Part shown: positions 26,880-36,784 of the stretch, one piece after another
How positions within the stretch are numbered: the stretch's first letter is position 1
How the letters are laid out: each line of letters starts with the position of its first letter
From: Arthrobacter endolithicus
Lineage (GTDB): Bacteria > Actinomycetota > Actinomycetes > Actinomycetales > Micrococcaceae
NCBI RefSeq assembly: GCF_026627425.1
Contig: NZ_JAPNLH010000007.1
Location: 1-64,000 of the forward strand
Length of the DNA stretch: 64,000 nucleotides
Direction: 5' to 3'
The notes under the pieces: generated by a model
The model's database searches: none
Told to the model about the DNA's origin: nothing
What the model saw: the letters and a program-made list of their open reading frames with translations, nothing else
Made by a program: the position numbers and the translations under genes

Positions 26880-27662
26880 GTGACCGAATCCGTTTCGCAG
26901 CCCACATCCGAGCCGTACAGAGAAGGAACGACGGCGGCGGTGCCGCTGGCTGTCCTCTCCACCGCGCAGCTGGCCAGGATGCGAACCCTCGTCGGGGCGT
27001 GGGCCAAGATCAGTATTCTGCAGTATTTCATTGTCGAAGCGGTGGTCATTGCCGCTTGGGCTGGTCCGCACGCCTACAGCCGACGTTTCAATGTCATCAG
27101 TGATCTGGGCGCCGAATATTGCGGGGTATACAACGGCCGGTCGGTGTGCTCGCCCTTGCACCGGCTGATGGACGCCTCCTTCATAGCTCAAGGCCTGGCA
27201 ATGATCGTCGGCGCGGTGCTGCTGAGCTCGGTGCTCTTCCGGGTTGCCGGCAAGCCGAGTCTGCCGCCGGCGACCGAGCGCGCGGGGTGGCCCGTTGCCG
27301 TACGCGTGCTGATTGGCGTGTCGGGGCTCGGCACCATAGTGGTGGGGCTGGTCCCGGAAGACACGATTTCCGGCCTGCACTATACCGGTGCGCTGCTCTT
27401 CTTCATCCCGGGTGGCTTGGCGCTGGTGGTACTGGGCTGGACTTGGCGTCGGCGGCGGCTGATCAGCGCGTTCTTATTGCTCAGCGGTGTGGTCTCGCTG
27501 ATCTCCACCGTGGTGTTTGCGCTGGGTCCCGGCCTCGAAGTCGGAACGGTGGAGCGCCTGATGGCCTACCCCATCACGATCGGGCTGTCCGTGGTGGGCA
27601 TGGTGATGGCCCGCGGATCCCAGCAGGCTCGCGCGGCTGTCCGGGAGCACGCCGTAGCCTGA
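26880..27662 (+). CDS. DUF998-type multi-helix membrane protein
   Basis: A 260-residue protein. After a 55-residue hydrophilic N-terminus there are about six predicted membrane helices, with Y-S-R-R-F-N-V-I-S-D-L-G near residue 67 characteristic of the DUF998 family, and P-E-D-T near residue 160 in a loop. The function is not established. The start is GTG at 26880 and no strong ribosome site is seen. It converges on the membrane-protein gene at 27669 with only 6 bp between them. Confidence 0.75.
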   Translation: MTESVSQPTSEPYREGTTAAVPLAVLSTAQLARMRTLVGAWAKISILQYFIVEAVVIAAWAGPHAYSRRFNVISDLGAEYCGVYNGRSVCSPLHRLMDASFIAQGLAMIVGAVLLSSVLFRVAGKPSLPPATERAGWPVAVRVLIGVSGLGTIVVGLVPEDTISGLHYTGALLFFIPGGLALVVLGWTWRRRRLISAFLLLSGVVSLISTVVFALGPGLEVGTVERLMAYPITIGLSVVGMVMARGSQQARAAVREHAVA

Positions 27663-27668
27663 GTTCTT

Positions 27669-28370
27669 TCACTTGGGAGAGCTGCCGCGGGGCGAGTTGG
27701 CACCAGCACTTGGACTGCCGCCGGCACCAGCGTTGGCACCGTTTCCGCGGCTGTTGCGCTTTCTGCGCCAGCCGAGAACGAGGGCCGTGGCACCTGCCAG
27801 CAGCGATACCAGCAGCAGCACCCACGATGCGACGACCAGGAAGCTGGCCAAGGCAACCTGACCGCCGGCGAGCGTCTCACTCGCGAGCATGCCGTCGACG
27901 GCAAAGTTCGCGCACAGCTGCACGACGGCGAAGAGCGCCGGGGCGGCCCACAGTGCACGCCGGACGGCTGGCCGCCGGACGTTGACCCCGATCAGGATGA
28001 GCCAGGTAAATCCAAAAACCAGCGGAAACAGCGTGCCTGCTGTCTTATGCACAAACTGCAGCTGGCCCCGTGCATCGGCATCCATCGAGCCGCGCAACTG
28101 GTGGATGTAGGCCCGGTCAAACCCGCCAAACAGGGAATCCGGCATGGGCTGGCCGTTGGAGAGCTGGGTCATCTGCTCGAGCGTGAGGAGGTGGAAATAC
28201 CAGAAAAGGAGCACAGTGGCCACGCTGGCGGCCAGCAAAAGGAGGTTGCCGTTTCCGGTAGCCTTGGCCAGCTCAGCCGGGGAGCCGGGACGGGCGACGA
28301 CGGCTGGCTGGGTGGGGCTGGCGGCCGGACCACCGTGTTTGGCAGCGCGCTGCGCGGGAGTTTTGGCCAT
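27669..28370 (-). CDS. Uncharacterised four-helix membrane protein
   Basis: A 233-residue protein. A hydrophilic N-terminal 40 residues precede a helix near 46-65. Then come a soluble loop with M-D-A-D-A-R-G-Q-L-Q-F-V-H-K-T-A (about 98-115) and three further helices (about 117-135, 147-165, 177-200). It ends in a basic then Gly/Ser/Asn-rich tail. I do not recognise the family. The ATG at 28370 was chosen over the longer frame to 28460 because it diverges cleanly from the IMPase gene. Confidence 0.65.
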   Translation of the reverse strand: MAKTPAQRAAKHGGPAASPTQPAVVARPGSPAELAKATGNGNLLLLAASVATVLLFWYFHLLTLEQMTQLSNGQPMPDSLFGGFDRAYIHQLRGSMDADARGQLQFVHKTAGTLFPLVFGFTWLILIGVNVRRPAVRRALWAAPALFAVVQLCANFAVDGMLASETLAGGQVALASFLVVASWVLLLVSLLAGATALVLGWRRKRNSRGNGANAGAGGSPSAGANSPRGSSPK

Positions 28371-28419
28371 AGCCCCATTATCCACGCGGAGTGGGAGAGA
28401 GAATCGGTAGGCTGGGCCC

Positions 28420-29355
28420 ATGGCCCCCGAATCCGCTCGATCCGATAAGTCCGCCACCACCTACCCCGCCGTTTCTGGCTCCGCCGTTTTTGATTCTGCC
28501 GTTTTAGACCCGGCTGCTTTTGACCCTGCGCTCACGGATCTTGAGCTGGCTGCGGCGTTGGTCCGCCGCGCGGGCCAACTGGCGCGGCGGATGCGTGCCG
28601 ACGGGCTGCTGGCCGAGCAGAAAACGTCCGTGTCCGACGTTGTCACAGCCGCCGATCGCGCGGCGGAGAGTTTCGTCGTGGAGCAGCTGCTGCGCTGCCG
28701 CCCGGCGGACGGCATCCTGGGGGAGGAAGGCGCAGCGCATGCGGGCACAAGCGGCCGCACCTGGGTGATTGACCCGGTGGATGGGACCTACAATTTCCTC
28801 AGCGGATCCAGCTACTGGTGCTCGGCCCTGGCCCTAAGGCTCGACGGCGTCCATCCCGACGGCGTCCATCCCGACGGACACGCCGGCCCGGGGGCGGCCT
28901 GGGATCCGAACGTGCTCCTGGGCGCAATTTATCAGCCGGAGGAGGACAAACTCTGGCTTGGCGGGGTGGACCACCCGGCAACGCTGAACGGGCGGCTGTT
29001 GCGGCCGCCGTCGAATGCCAGCATTGGGCAGCTCAGCGCCGGCACCTACATTCACCCGTCCTGGCTGGTGCAGCCGCCTGCAGCGATGCCGTGGCATGCC
29101 GCCGCGATCCTGCCCGCCACGATCCGCATGCTCGGCTCCGGGTCCTGCGATCTGGGCCGCGTAGCAGACGGGCAGCTGGGCTGCTGGTTCCAGCACAGCT
29201 GCCCCGAGTGGGACTGGCTGCCGGGGAAAGCAATCGTCCAGGCAGCAGGCGGGGCCACCGCCGTCGTCCGGGTCAATGGCCTGGATTGGTGTATTGGCGG
29301 CGGTCCGACGGCGGTCCGGGAAGTAGCTGCGGCGCTGCGGTCCGCGGCGCTATAG
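28420..29355 (+). CDS. Inositol monophosphatase-family protein with N-terminal repeats
   Basis: A 311-residue Mg-dependent phosphatase. I-L-G-E-E-G near residue 103 and W-V-I-D-P-V-D-G-T-Y-N-F near residue 117 provide the metal ligands. The closing E-W-D-W near residue 265 is the third conserved site. Substrates in the family include inositol phosphate, histidinol phosphate and 3'-phosphoadenosine compounds, which cannot be separated here. Two expansions are visible: four 5-residue units (S/P-A-x-x-D) at residues 21-40 and a duplicated D-G-V-H-P near residues 142-151. It starts 49 bp from the divergent membrane-protein gene. Confidence 0.8.
   Translation: MAPESARSDKSATTYPAVSGSAVFDSAVLDPAAFDPALTDLELAAALVRRAGQLARRMRADGLLAEQKTSVSDVVTAADRAAESFVVEQLLRCRPADGILGEEGAAHAGTSGRTWVIDPVDGTYNFLSGSSYWCSALALRLDGVHPDGVHPDGHAGPGAAWDPNVLLGAIYQPEEDKLWLGGVDHPATLNGRLLRPPSNASIGQLSAGTYIHPSWLVQPPAAMPWHAAAILPATIRMLGSGSCDLGRVADGQLGCWFQHSCPEWDWLPGKAIVQAAGGATAVVRVNGLDWCIGGGPTAVREVAAALRSAAL
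28480..28539 (+). repeat. Degenerate 15-bp tandem repeat (x4) in the IMPase gene
   Basis: Four 15-bp units encode S-A-V-F-D, S-A-V-L-D, P-A-A-F-D and P-A-L-T-D. The copies have diverged at several positions, so this expansion is older than the one in the GlnQ-type gene. Confidence 0.75.
28843..28872 (+). repeat. Perfect 15-bp tandem duplication in the IMPase gene
   Basis: GACGGCGTCCATCCC occurs twice in tandem at 28843-28857 and 28858-28872, in frame, in a loop between catalytic strands. Confidence 0.85.
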
Positions 29356-29404
29356 CCCGCAGCGAAGGTCCATGTCAGGGGCAGCGCCTAGACTTGAGAT
29401 CACC

Positions 29405-31819
29405 ATGGATATGTTGTTTGACCCTCGCCCCACGCCCCAGGCGTCCACCTCTGCCCCAGCGCTGCCGAGCGCCGAGGATCTGCTCGTTGGACTCAATCCC
29501 GAGCAGGAACTGGCCGTACGGCATACCGGTTCGCCGCTGCTGATCGTCGCTGGCGCCGGATCCGGGAAGACCCGGGTGCTCAGCCATCGGATCGCCTACC
29601 TGCTGGCTACCGGCAAGGCACATCCCGGGCAGATTTTGGCCATTACCTTCACCAATAAGGCCGCCGCGGAGATGCGCGAACGGATTGGTTCGCTGGTCGG
29701 TGAACGGGCCAAGAGCATGTGGATCTCAACGTTCCACTCCTCCTGCGTGCGGATTCTGCGTCGCGAGGCCGGCAACGTGGGGCTGAACTCCAATTTCTCC
29801 ATTTACGATTCCGCGGATTCACTGCGGCTGATCACGCTGGTGGCCAAGGGACTGGACCTGGATCCAAAACGGTTCGCCCCGAAAGCGATCCAGCACAAGA
29901 TGTCAGCGCTGAAAAACGAGCTCATCGATGACGATGAGTACTCGACCGAGGCCAACCACAATGATCCCTTTGAGCAAGCGGTTTCCGAGGTCTACAAGGG
30001 GTACACCCAGCGGTTGCGGCAGGCCAACGCCATGGACTTCGACGATCTGATAGCCCAGACCGTCTACATTTTCCGGGCCTTCCCGGGCGTCGCGGACTAT
30101 TACCGCCGGCGCTTCCGGCATGTCCTGGTGGACGAATACCAGGACACCAATCACGCCCAATATGCGCTGGTGCGCGAGTTGACCCTGCCGGTGGAGGACG
30201 GCGTGCTGGCCCCGTCCCCGGCGGAACTGACGGTGGTGGGGGATTCAGATCAGTCCATTTATGCCTTCCGCGGCGCCGATATCCGCAATATCGTGGAGTT
30301 CGCCAAGGACTACCCGAACGCGCAGACCATCAAGCTGGAGCAGAATTACCGGTCCACGCAAAACATCCTCAGCGCCGCCAACGCAGTGATTTCGCGGAAC
30401 CCGAACCGGCCCGAAAAGCGGCTTTGGACCGCGGAGGGCGACGGCGAGAAGATTGTTGGCTACGTCGCGGAGAACGAGCACGAGGAAGCACGATTCATTG
30501 CGGAGGAGATTGACCGGCTGCAGGACGCAACGGAGCTTCGACCCGGCGACATAGCGATTTTCTACCGCACCAACGCGCAGTCGCGCTCAATCGAGGAAAT
30601 TCTGCTGCGGGTGGGACTTCCGTACAAGGTGGTGGGCGGCACACGGTTCTATGAACGCAAGGAAATCAAGGACGCTCTGGCCTATCTACGCGTGCTGGTA
30701 AATGCCGATGACGACATAAACCTTCGGCGTATTGTCAACGAGCCAAAGCGGGGCATCGGGGATCGGGCCGAAGGCGCGGTGGCCGCTTTGGCGCAACGGG
30801 ACCGGATCTCCTTCATGGCCGCCCTGCGGCGGGCCGATGAGGCCCCGGCGATGGCCACCCGAAGTGTGAATGCGGTGACCGGATTTGTGAAGTTAATGGA
30901 TGATCTGGCCGTGGTGGCCGCCGGATCCGGTGCGGCCGCGGCGTTGGAAGCAGTGCTGGAGCAGACCGGATACCTGGCCGGTCTGCGCGCCAGTACGGAT
31001 CCCCAGGATGAGTCACGGGTGGAGAACCTCGCGGAATTGGTTGCCGTGGTGCGCGAATACGAGCGGGATCATCCGGAGGGAACCCTCGGCGAGTTCCTGG
31101 AGCAGGTCTCCCTGGTCGCGGACGCCGACCAGATCCCGGATGCCCCGGGAGGAACTGCTGCAGAAGCGGCAGCGGCGGTGGCCGAAGCCAAGCGGCTGGG
31201 CGTTGTCACGCTGATGACGTTGCACACCGCGAAGGGCCTGGAGTTTCCCGTGGTGTTCCTGACCGGGATGGAACACGGGATTTTTCCGCACTCGCGCTCT
31301 GCCTCGGATCCGGCCGAACTGGCGGAGGAACGCCGGCTTGCGTATGTGGGCCTGACCCGTGCCCGCAAACGCCTGTACCTGACCCGGGCGGAAGTCCGCA
31401 GTCTCTGGGGGCAGAGCCAGTACAACCCGGCGAGCCAGTTTATTGAGGAAGTCCCGGCCGAGCTGATCCAATGGAAGCGCGAAGGCACTGTCCGGACCAT
31501 GTCCCAGGGTGGCTTTTCCGAGGGATTCGGTGCCAACCGCTACGGCGGCTCCTTCTGGGGAGCGGGCAGCTCAGTAGGCGGCCGGGACTCCGGGCAGCTC
31601 CCGCCGAGTATTTCGGCCCGCAGCGTCGCCGGCCGGGTGCAGCCGCAGAAGGAGGTGGTTGCCGTCTGCGTGGGCGATAAGGTCAATCACACCAGCTTCG
31701 GCAACGGCACGGTTCTCTCGGTGGAGGGCGCCGGAGACAAGACGGTCGCGAAGGTGAAGTTCGACGTCGGCGAGAAACGCCTGCTGCTGCGTTACGCGCC
31801 GCTGACCAAGGTGCACTGA
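29405..31819 (+). CDS. pcrA: ATP-dependent DNA helicase PcrA/UvrD type
   Basis: An 804-residue superfamily-1 helicase of about the usual length. Motifs in order are Walker A A-G-A-G-S-G-K-T-R near residue 48, D-E-Y-Q-D-T-N near residue 244, G-D-S-D-Q-S-I-Y-A-F-R-G near residue 279, and L-H-T-A-K-G-L-E near residue 607, with Y-V-G-L-T-R-A-R-K near residue 650. A C-terminal Tudor-like domain (G-D-K-V-N-H near residue 758) may bind RNA polymerase. It acts in excision repair and in clearing replication forks. I used ATG 29405; an in-frame ATG at 29372 is possible. Confidence 0.93.
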   Translation: MDMLFDPRPTPQASTSAPALPSAEDLLVGLNPEQELAVRHTGSPLLIVAGAGSGKTRVLSHRIAYLLATGKAHPGQILAITFTNKAAAEMRERIGSLVGERAKSMWISTFHSSCVRILRREAGNVGLNSNFSIYDSADSLRLITLVAKGLDLDPKRFAPKAIQHKMSALKNELIDDDEYSTEANHNDPFEQAVSEVYKGYTQRLRQANAMDFDDLIAQTVYIFRAFPGVADYYRRRFRHVLVDEYQDTNHAQYALVRELTLPVEDGVLAPSPAELTVVGDSDQSIYAFRGADIRNIVEFAKDYPNAQTIKLEQNYRSTQNILSAANAVISRNPNRPEKRLWTAEGDGEKIVGYVAENEHEEARFIAEEIDRLQDATELRPGDIAIFYRTNAQSRSIEEILLRVGLPYKVVGGTRFYERKEIKDALAYLRVLVNADDDINLRRIVNEPKRGIGDRAEGAVAALAQRDRISFMAALRRADEAPAMATRSVNAVTGFVKLMDDLAVVAAGSGAAAALEAVLEQTGYLAGLRASTDPQDESRVENLAELVAVVREYERDHPEGTLGEFLEQVSLVADADQIPDAPGGTAAEAAAAVAEAKRLGVVTLMTLHTAKGLEFPVVFLTGMEHGIFPHSRSASDPAELAEERRLAYVGLTRARKRLYLTRAEVRSLWGQSQYNPASQFIEEVPAELIQWKREGTVRTMSQGGFSEGFGANRYGGSFWGAGSSVGGRDSGQLPPSISARSVAGRVQPQKEVVAVCVGDKVNHTSFGNGTVLSVEGAGDKTVAKVKFDVGEKRLLLRYAPLTKVH

Positions 31820-32024
31820 CGCCCGCAGGCTCCGGCGGCGGCCTCGGGCAGCGGTCCGTGTGTGCTTTCCCACGAAGCGGGTAGTCTGTATTGGTGGACC
31901 GCAGCCCTGGACTAAAATTCCAGTGGGGCAGCAGGTCTGTAATCCGTCTCCGGACGAGCAGGCCGGGCGCTCCGCAGTCGCAAGAATGAAATAAACACTA
32001 CTTCGACGTAGAAGGACGCAACCT
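31820..32024. other. Intergenic region between pcrA and sucC
   Basis: A 205-bp gene-free stretch that must carry the sucCD promoter. TTTCCC near 31866 with TAGTCT near 31883 is a weak candidate. GAAGGACG sits ahead of the GTG start. I see no repeat or RNA structure of note. Confidence 0.4.
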
Positions 32025-33194
32025 GTGGACCTGTTTGAATATCAGGCGCGCGATATGTTTGAGGCGCACGGTGTTCCCGTGCTTGCCGGCATCGTGGCGC
32101 ACACCCCGGAAGAGGCCAAAGAGGCAGCCGAAAAAATTGGCGGCGTCACGGTCGTCAAGGCTCAGGTAAAGGTTGGCGGCCGCGGAAAGGCCGGCGGCGT
32201 CAAGGTTGCAAAGACCGCTGATGAAGCGTTCGAGCATGCCTCCGCGATTCTCGGCATGGATATCAAAGGCCACACCGTCAATACGGTCATGATCGCCCAG
32301 GGTGCAGACATTGCCGAGGAGTTCTACTTCTCCGTCCTGCTGGACCGCGCCAACCGCAATTACCTGGCCATGTGCTCAGTTGAAGGCGGCGTGGAGATTG
32401 AGGTCCTGGCCGTCGAGCGCCCCGATGCGCTGGCCAAGGTTGCCGTGGACCCGGAAATCGGTATCGATCAGGCCAAGGCCAACGAGATCGTTGAGACCGC
32501 GGGGTTCTCCGCGGAGCTGGCCCCGAAGGTCGCCGCCGTGATCATCAAGCTGTGGGACGTCTTCAAGAAAGAAGACGCAACGCTTGTGGAGGTCAACCCA
32601 CTGGTGCGCACCGGTGCCGGCGATATCCTCGCCCTGGACGGCAAGGTCTCCCTGGACGAGAACGCCGACTTTCGCCACCCGGGCCATCTTGACCTGGAGG
32701 ACGCCGCAGCGGCCGACCCGCTCGAGGCCAAGGCCAAGGCAGCGGACCTGAACTACGTCAAACTCGACGGCGAGGTAGGCGTGATCGGAAACGGCGCCGG
32801 CCTGGTCATGTCTACCCTTGACGTTGTCGCCTATGCCGGCGAGAACCACGGCGGCGTCAAGCCCGCCAACTTCCTGGACATCGGCGGTGGAGCCTCCGCC
32901 GAGGTCATGGCTGCCGGCCTGGACGTAATCCTCAACGACCCGCAGGTCAAGAGCGTGTTCGTGAACGTCTTTGGCGGTATCACCGCCTGCGACGCCGTCG
33001 CCAAGGGCATCGTTGGTGCACTGGCCGAGCTGGGCTCCGCCGCGAACAAGCCGCTGGTAGTCCGCCTCGACGGCAACAACGTCGAGGAAGGCCGCCGCAT
33101 CCTCAACGAGGCCAACCACCCGTTGGTCACCCTGGCCGCCACGATGGACGAGGGCGCCGACAAGGCTGCCGAGCTCGCCAACGCTTCGAAGTAG
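32025..33194 (+). CDS. sucC: Succinate-CoA ligase beta subunit
   Basis: A 389-residue ADP-forming subunit of the TCA-cycle enzyme that converts succinyl-CoA to succinate with ATP formation. The ATP-grasp domain begins [10 protein letters not shown] and has [10 protein letters not shown] near residue 46. The C-terminal ligase domain has I-G-N-G-A-G-L near residue 255 and V-N-V-F-G-G-I near residue 312. The start is GTG after GAAGG. sucD follows 12 bp downstream in the same operon. Confidence 0.96.
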   Translation: MDLFEYQARDMFEAHGVPVLAGIVAHTPEEAKEAAEKIGGVTVVKAQVKVGGRGKAGGVKVAKTADEAFEHASAILGMDIKGHTVNTVMIAQGADIAEEFYFSVLLDRANRNYLAMCSVEGGVEIEVLAVERPDALAKVAVDPEIGIDQAKANEIVETAGFSAELAPKVAAVIIKLWDVFKKEDATLVEVNPLVRTGAGDILALDGKVSLDENADFRHPGHLDLEDAAAADPLEAKAKAADLNYVKLDGEVGVIGNGAGLVMSTLDVVAYAGENHGGVKPANFLDIGGGASAEVMAAGLDVILNDPQVKSVFVNVFGGITACDAVAKGIVGALAELGSAANKPLVVRLDGNNVEEGRRILNEANHPLVTLAATMDEGADKAAELANASK

Positions 33195-33206
33195 AGGTTT
33201 GCAGAC

Positions 33207-34109
33207 ATGTCTATCTTCTTGAACAAAGATTCCAAGGTCATCGTCCAGGGCATCACCGGCGGCGAAGGCACCAAGCACACCGCCCTGATGCTCAAAGCCG
33301 GGACCCAGGTTGTAGGCGGCGTGAACGCACGCAAGGCCGGCACCACCGTCAGGCATGGCGCTGTTGAGCTGCCCGTCTACGGCACGGTCGCAGAAGCCGT
33401 CGCCCAAACGGGCGCCGACGTCTCCATCGTGTTCGTTCCCCCGGCTTTCACCAAGGACGCGGTCGTGGAGGCCATCGAGGCATCCGTGCCGCTCGTCGTT
33501 GTCATCACCGAAGGCGTGCCCGTCCAGGACTCGGCTGAGTTCTGGGCACTGGCCCAGTCCAAGGTTGACGCTTCCGGGAATCAGGTCACCCGCATTATCG
33601 GGCCGAACTGCCCCGGCATCATCACCCCCGGGGAGGCTCTGGTTGGCATCACGCCGAACAACATCACCGGCAAGGGACCGATCGGCCTGGTCTCCAAGTC
33701 CGGCACCCTGACCTATCAGATGATGTTCGAACTGCGTGACCTGGGCTTCTCCTCCGCCATCGGCATCGGCGGAGACCCAGTCATCGGGACCACGCACATC
33801 GATGCCTTGGCCGCCTTCGAGGCGGATCCGGACACCAAGGCCATCGTGATGATCGGTGAAATCGGCGGCGATGCAGAAGAGCGCGCTGCCGAGTACATCA
33901 AGGCCCACGTGACCAAGCCGGTTGTGGGCTACGTTGCCGGGTTCACTGCGCCCGAGGGCAAGACCATGGGCCATGCCGGCGCCATCGTCTCCGGCTCCGC
34001 GGGCACGGCGCAGGCCAAAAAGGAAGCTCTCGAAGCTGCCGGAGTCAAGGTCGGCAAAACGCCCTCCGAGACGGCCGCCCTGCTGCGCGAGGTTTACGCC
34101 GCCCTCTGA
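33207..34109 (+). CDS. sucD: Succinate-CoA ligase alpha subunit
   Basis: A 300-residue CoA-binding subunit. V-Q-G-I-T-G-G-E-G near residue 13 is the CoA-binding entry, G-P-N-C-P-G-I near residue 131 is conserved, and the phosphorylated histidine lies in G-H-A-G-A-I-V near residue 254. It pairs with SucC as a heterodimer or heterotetramer. A strong terminator follows at 34143. Confidence 0.96.
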   Translation: MSIFLNKDSKVIVQGITGGEGTKHTALMLKAGTQVVGGVNARKAGTTVRHGAVELPVYGTVAEAVAQTGADVSIVFVPPAFTKDAVVEAIEASVPLVVVITEGVPVQDSAEFWALAQSKVDASGNQVTRIIGPNCPGIITPGEALVGITPNNITGKGPIGLVSKSGTLTYQMMFELRDLGFSSAIGIGGDPVIGTTHIDALAAFEADPDTKAIVMIGEIGGDAEERAAEYIKAHVTKPVVGYVAGFTAPEGKTMGHAGAIVSGSAGTAQAKKEALEAAGVKVGKTPSETAALLREVYAAL

Positions 34110-34142
34110 TTTACCCCGGGCCGAGCGCGGCCACCGCACGCC

Positions 34143-34183
34143 AACCCCCGTTGTCCGCCGTTTCCGGCCGGACGGCGGGGGTT
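34143..34183 (+). terminator. Intrinsic terminator after sucD
   Basis: AACCCCCG-TT-GTCCG pairs with CGGAC-GG-CGGGGGTT around a GC-rich loop and is followed by TTTCG. It lies 34 bp after the sucD stop and ends the sucCD transcript. Confidence 0.8.
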
Positions 34184-34251
34184 TCGCGTTGCAGGGTCAG
34201 GACATGGTCGGCACGGCCACGATCCCCGCGGACTGCCAGTAGGCTGTACCG

Positions 34252-35427
34252 GTGAATGCTCCGATCTCGTCCAAACCCCGCAGCATGGAAGTTGCCGACC
34301 TGCTTCGATTCGACAAACTGGTGGAAGCAGGTGCCACGAGTATGCACGGCTGGCACCTGCAGTCCCTCGATCTGCGTGGCCGCACCCCGGTCCTGGCCCG
34401 AATGGACGCGGCCGGTGCGGTGTTTCTCGGCTGCAGCTTCGCCGCCGGCGCGGAGTCGGATCTTCGCTCACGCGGTGCCTTGATTTTTCCCTTCCTTCCC
34501 GGAATTCCCTTCGACTCGTACCGGGGCCGCCTCTACACCGGAGCGGAACTGTATGCCGGTGTGAAGACCAGCACCTATGAGCAGACGCTGGATGCCCGCA
34601 TCTATCAGTGGACCTTACGGTCCGGTGCGCATCCCGGGCTGGATGCCACCCTTGCCACGGCAATGCACGACCATGCGATCGGCGATGCGCTCGATGGACT
34701 CCTCGGCAACAGCGTGCCGGACCATTCATCCGCGCACAGCGGGCCGTCGGCCGGGCGGAAACTGGTCGGCGTGATGGGTGGGCACGCGGCAGTTCGCGGC
34801 AGCAAGGAGTACGACGACGCCGCCCGCCTTGGCAGGCTGCTGGCGCTGTCGGGATTTGTGGTCACCACCGGCGGCGGACCGGGCGCCATGGAGGCGGCGA
34901 ATCTGGGCGCGTACCTCTCCGCGCACGTCGTCGGCGATCTGGACGGTGCGCTGGAGTCCCTGGCGGCGGTCCCGGGGTTCCGTCCATCGGTCTCGGCGTG
35001 GGCAGCTGCTGCCCTCGCCGTCGTCGATCGTTATCCTTCCGGAACGGCCAACTTGGGCATTCCGACGTGGTTTTACGGTCACGAGCCGCCCAACGTTTTT
35101 GCCACCGGTATAGCGAAGTTTTTTGCCAATTCGATCAGGGAGGCGGTGCTGCTCAGCCGCTGCACGGGTGGCATTGTTTTCCTTCCGGGGGCCGCCGGAA
35201 CCGTGCAGGAAATTTTCCAGGACGCTTGTGAAAACTACTATGCCGCGCCAGAAGCGGTGGCACCGATGATCTTGGTCGGCCAGGAGTACTGGGAAAACAC
35301 CCTTCCCGTCTGGCCACTGCTCCAGCTGCTGGCCAAGGGGCGGCCCATGGAAGGCCACCTGCATCTGGTCGAAACGCCGGATGACGCGCTGGCGGTCCTG
35401 AGACGGCGCGCCGGCCGCGTCCGGTAA
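34252..35427 (+). CDS. LOG-family (Rossmann nucleotide-binding) protein with N-terminal extension
   Basis: A 391-residue protein. The C-terminal two thirds form a lysine-decarboxylase-like (LOG) fold. G-G-G-P-G-A-M-E-A-A-N near residue 207 matches the family, but the second signature, normally P-G-G-x-G-T-x-x-E, reads P-G-A-A-G-T-V-Q-E near residue 310. The first 160 residues are an extra domain. LOG enzymes release cytokinin bases or related nucleobases from nucleotides. The changed signature leaves activity uncertain. The GTG start follows the sucD terminator. It converges on the cupin gene. Confidence 0.75.
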   Translation: MNAPISSKPRSMEVADLLRFDKLVEAGATSMHGWHLQSLDLRGRTPVLARMDAAGAVFLGCSFAAGAESDLRSRGALIFPFLPGIPFDSYRGRLYTGAELYAGVKTSTYEQTLDARIYQWTLRSGAHPGLDATLATAMHDHAIGDALDGLLGNSVPDHSSAHSGPSAGRKLVGVMGGHAAVRGSKEYDDAARLGRLLALSGFVVTTGGGPGAMEAANLGAYLSAHVVGDLDGALESLAAVPGFRPSVSAWAAAALAVVDRYPSGTANLGIPTWFYGHEPPNVFATGIAKFFANSIREAVLLSRCTGGIVFLPGAAGTVQEIFQDACENYYAAPEAVAPMILVGQEYWENTLPVWPLLQLLAKGRPMEGHLHLVETPDDALAVLRRRAGRVR

Positions 35428-35481
35428 ATTCCGGACCCAGTGCTCTCGCTGGCCTCCGGTAAGGAGTTACCATGCAGTCAG

Positions 35482-35892
35482 CTATGGTGTGGTTTGCCTC
35501 ACTTGTCGGGCCAGCTGCGCTGAGCCAAAACCCGAAAAATCCGAGGCTCCGGGCGCTCCCCAAACGACCACGAGTTTCAGTGGACCGGTACCGGTGTTGC
35601 GCAGGTCATGGCTGGCACCCACTTTGGCCAATACCGAGTCCCCAGCAGAGATGTCGAATGTCTCACCACTGACCTCCATCTGCCCGGTTCCTTCGGTGAC
35701 AATATAGATTTCTTCGAGTGCCATATCGTCGTCCGTGTGGGCATGCATTCCTTCGCAGCCGCCGGGCGGGAGCTCCCAGGTTTGGACGGCAATCCCAAGG
35801 TTCGACTGGTCGAAGAAAAGCCACTGCATGCGGACCGGAGAGCCGCCGTGCAGCCGGTAGTCAAAGGCATGTTCGCCGGAATGTTCAATCAT
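35482..35892 (-). CDS. Cupin domain protein
   Basis: A 136-residue single-domain cupin. Cupin motif 1 is seen as G-M-H-A-H-T near residue 47 with the E-E-I-Y-I-V-T-E-G-T-G strand, and motif 2 as G-A-S-H-D-L-R-N-T-G near residue 91. The two histidines and the glutamate would hold a metal. It is the last gene of the minus-strand block that includes the creatine genes and the IclR regulator, so it may bind or process a related small molecule, but no reaction can be assigned. Confidence 0.78.
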   Translation of the reverse strand: MIEHSGEHAFDYRLHGGSPVRMQWLFFDQSNLGIAVQTWELPPGGCEGMHAHTDDDMALEEIYIVTEGTGQMEVSGETFDISAGDSVLAKVGASHDLRNTGTGPLKLVVVWGAPGASDFSGFGSAQLARQVRQTTP

Positions 35893-35953
35893 GTGGTGTT
35901 AGGGCCCTTTCGATTGTGGCCGGCAGCCCGACCATGTGGGCGGGTGTGAATTT

Positions 35954-36757
35954 TCAACCGCGGAGAACGACGCCGCCGAGCCGGGTAGTGATTTTAGTTG
36001 CGGCATCTGTGCAGGCGGCGGCGAGGATATGCAGCGTTTCGATCGAGACGCGGAATCTCGGGGCGGGTATCAACACCGCGGCGACGACATTCCCGCGGTG
36101 ATCAAAAACCGGGGCGGCCACACTGGCTTCGTCCACGGACGTCTCTCCATAGTTGGTGGCGTAGCCTCGGGCGGACGTCTCCTTGAGCCGGATCAGGTAG
36201 GCCTCCAGGGCCTCGTCATCCATTCCCGGGAAGGTAATAGTCCCGTTGGTGAGCAGGCTGCGCGCCCGTTCAACGGGTTCGTGCGCCAGAAAGACCTGGA
36301 TTGATGAGCTGAAACAATCGTGGTAACGGGTGCCCAAGGGAGTGGTGTGCTTGACCTGATGGCGGCTGGCAATTTGCTCCACGCACATGGATTCATCGTT
36401 ATCCCAGACCATCAGCGCACTGGTTTCACCGGTCCGTTCGGTCAATTCCTGCAGCACGGGGTAGGCGACGCGCCGCTCCTCCAGGTCTGCCAACAGAGGG
36501 CCCGCGACCGCGATCAGGCCCAGTCCTAAAGTGTAGCGACGTGTTTCTGGATCTTGACGCACCAGGTTTTCGGCCTCAAAGGTTGCCATGATGCGTGAAA
36601 CCGTACTCTTGTGCAGGCCGACCCGGGAGGCGATCTCCGTGACGCCCAGCAGTGGTTCCTCCGTGGAAAAGCATCGCAGGACCGCAATCGCGTTGACAAT
36701 GACGGAGCTTCCACGGCCTTCGCCTTCGGCGGAATCCCGGATTGCGGTGGTAGTCAT
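35954..36757 (-). CDS. IclR-family transcriptional regulator of the creatine region
   Basis: A 267-residue regulator. An N-terminal winged helix (about residues 20-80, with I-A-S-R-V-G-L-H-K-S-T-V-S-R-I-M) precedes the IclR effector domain (G-L-I-A-V-A-G-P-L-L near residue 88, closing with V-D-E-A-S-V-A-A-P-V-F near residue 212). The ATG at 36757 with AAAGGGGAA upstream was chosen. It lies directly downstream of the creatinase gene on the same strand and probably controls the creatine transporter/creatinase genes. The palindrome at 39606 is a candidate operator. Confidence 0.85.
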   Translation of the reverse strand: MTTTAIRDSAEGEGRGSSVIVNAIAVLRCFSTEEPLLGVTEIASRVGLHKSTVSRIMATFEAENLVRQDPETRRYTLGLGLIAVAGPLLADLEERRVAYPVLQELTERTGETSALMVWDNDESMCVEQIASRHQVKHTTPLGTRYHDCFSSSIQVFLAHEPVERARSLLTNGTITFPGMDDEALEAYLIRLKETSARGYATNYGETSVDEASVAAPVFDHRGNVVAAVLIPAPRFRVSIETLHILAAACTDAATKITTRLGGVVLRG

Positions 36758-36784
36758 GACTTCCCCTTTGAATTTACCGGCCGA

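Noticed and set aside
32376-34139. A 587-codon minus-strand frame opposite sucC and sucD
   Set aside because: It is antisense to two clear TCA-cycle genes, shows no domain, and its Gly/Asp/His-rich composition is typical of shadow frames in GC-rich DNA.
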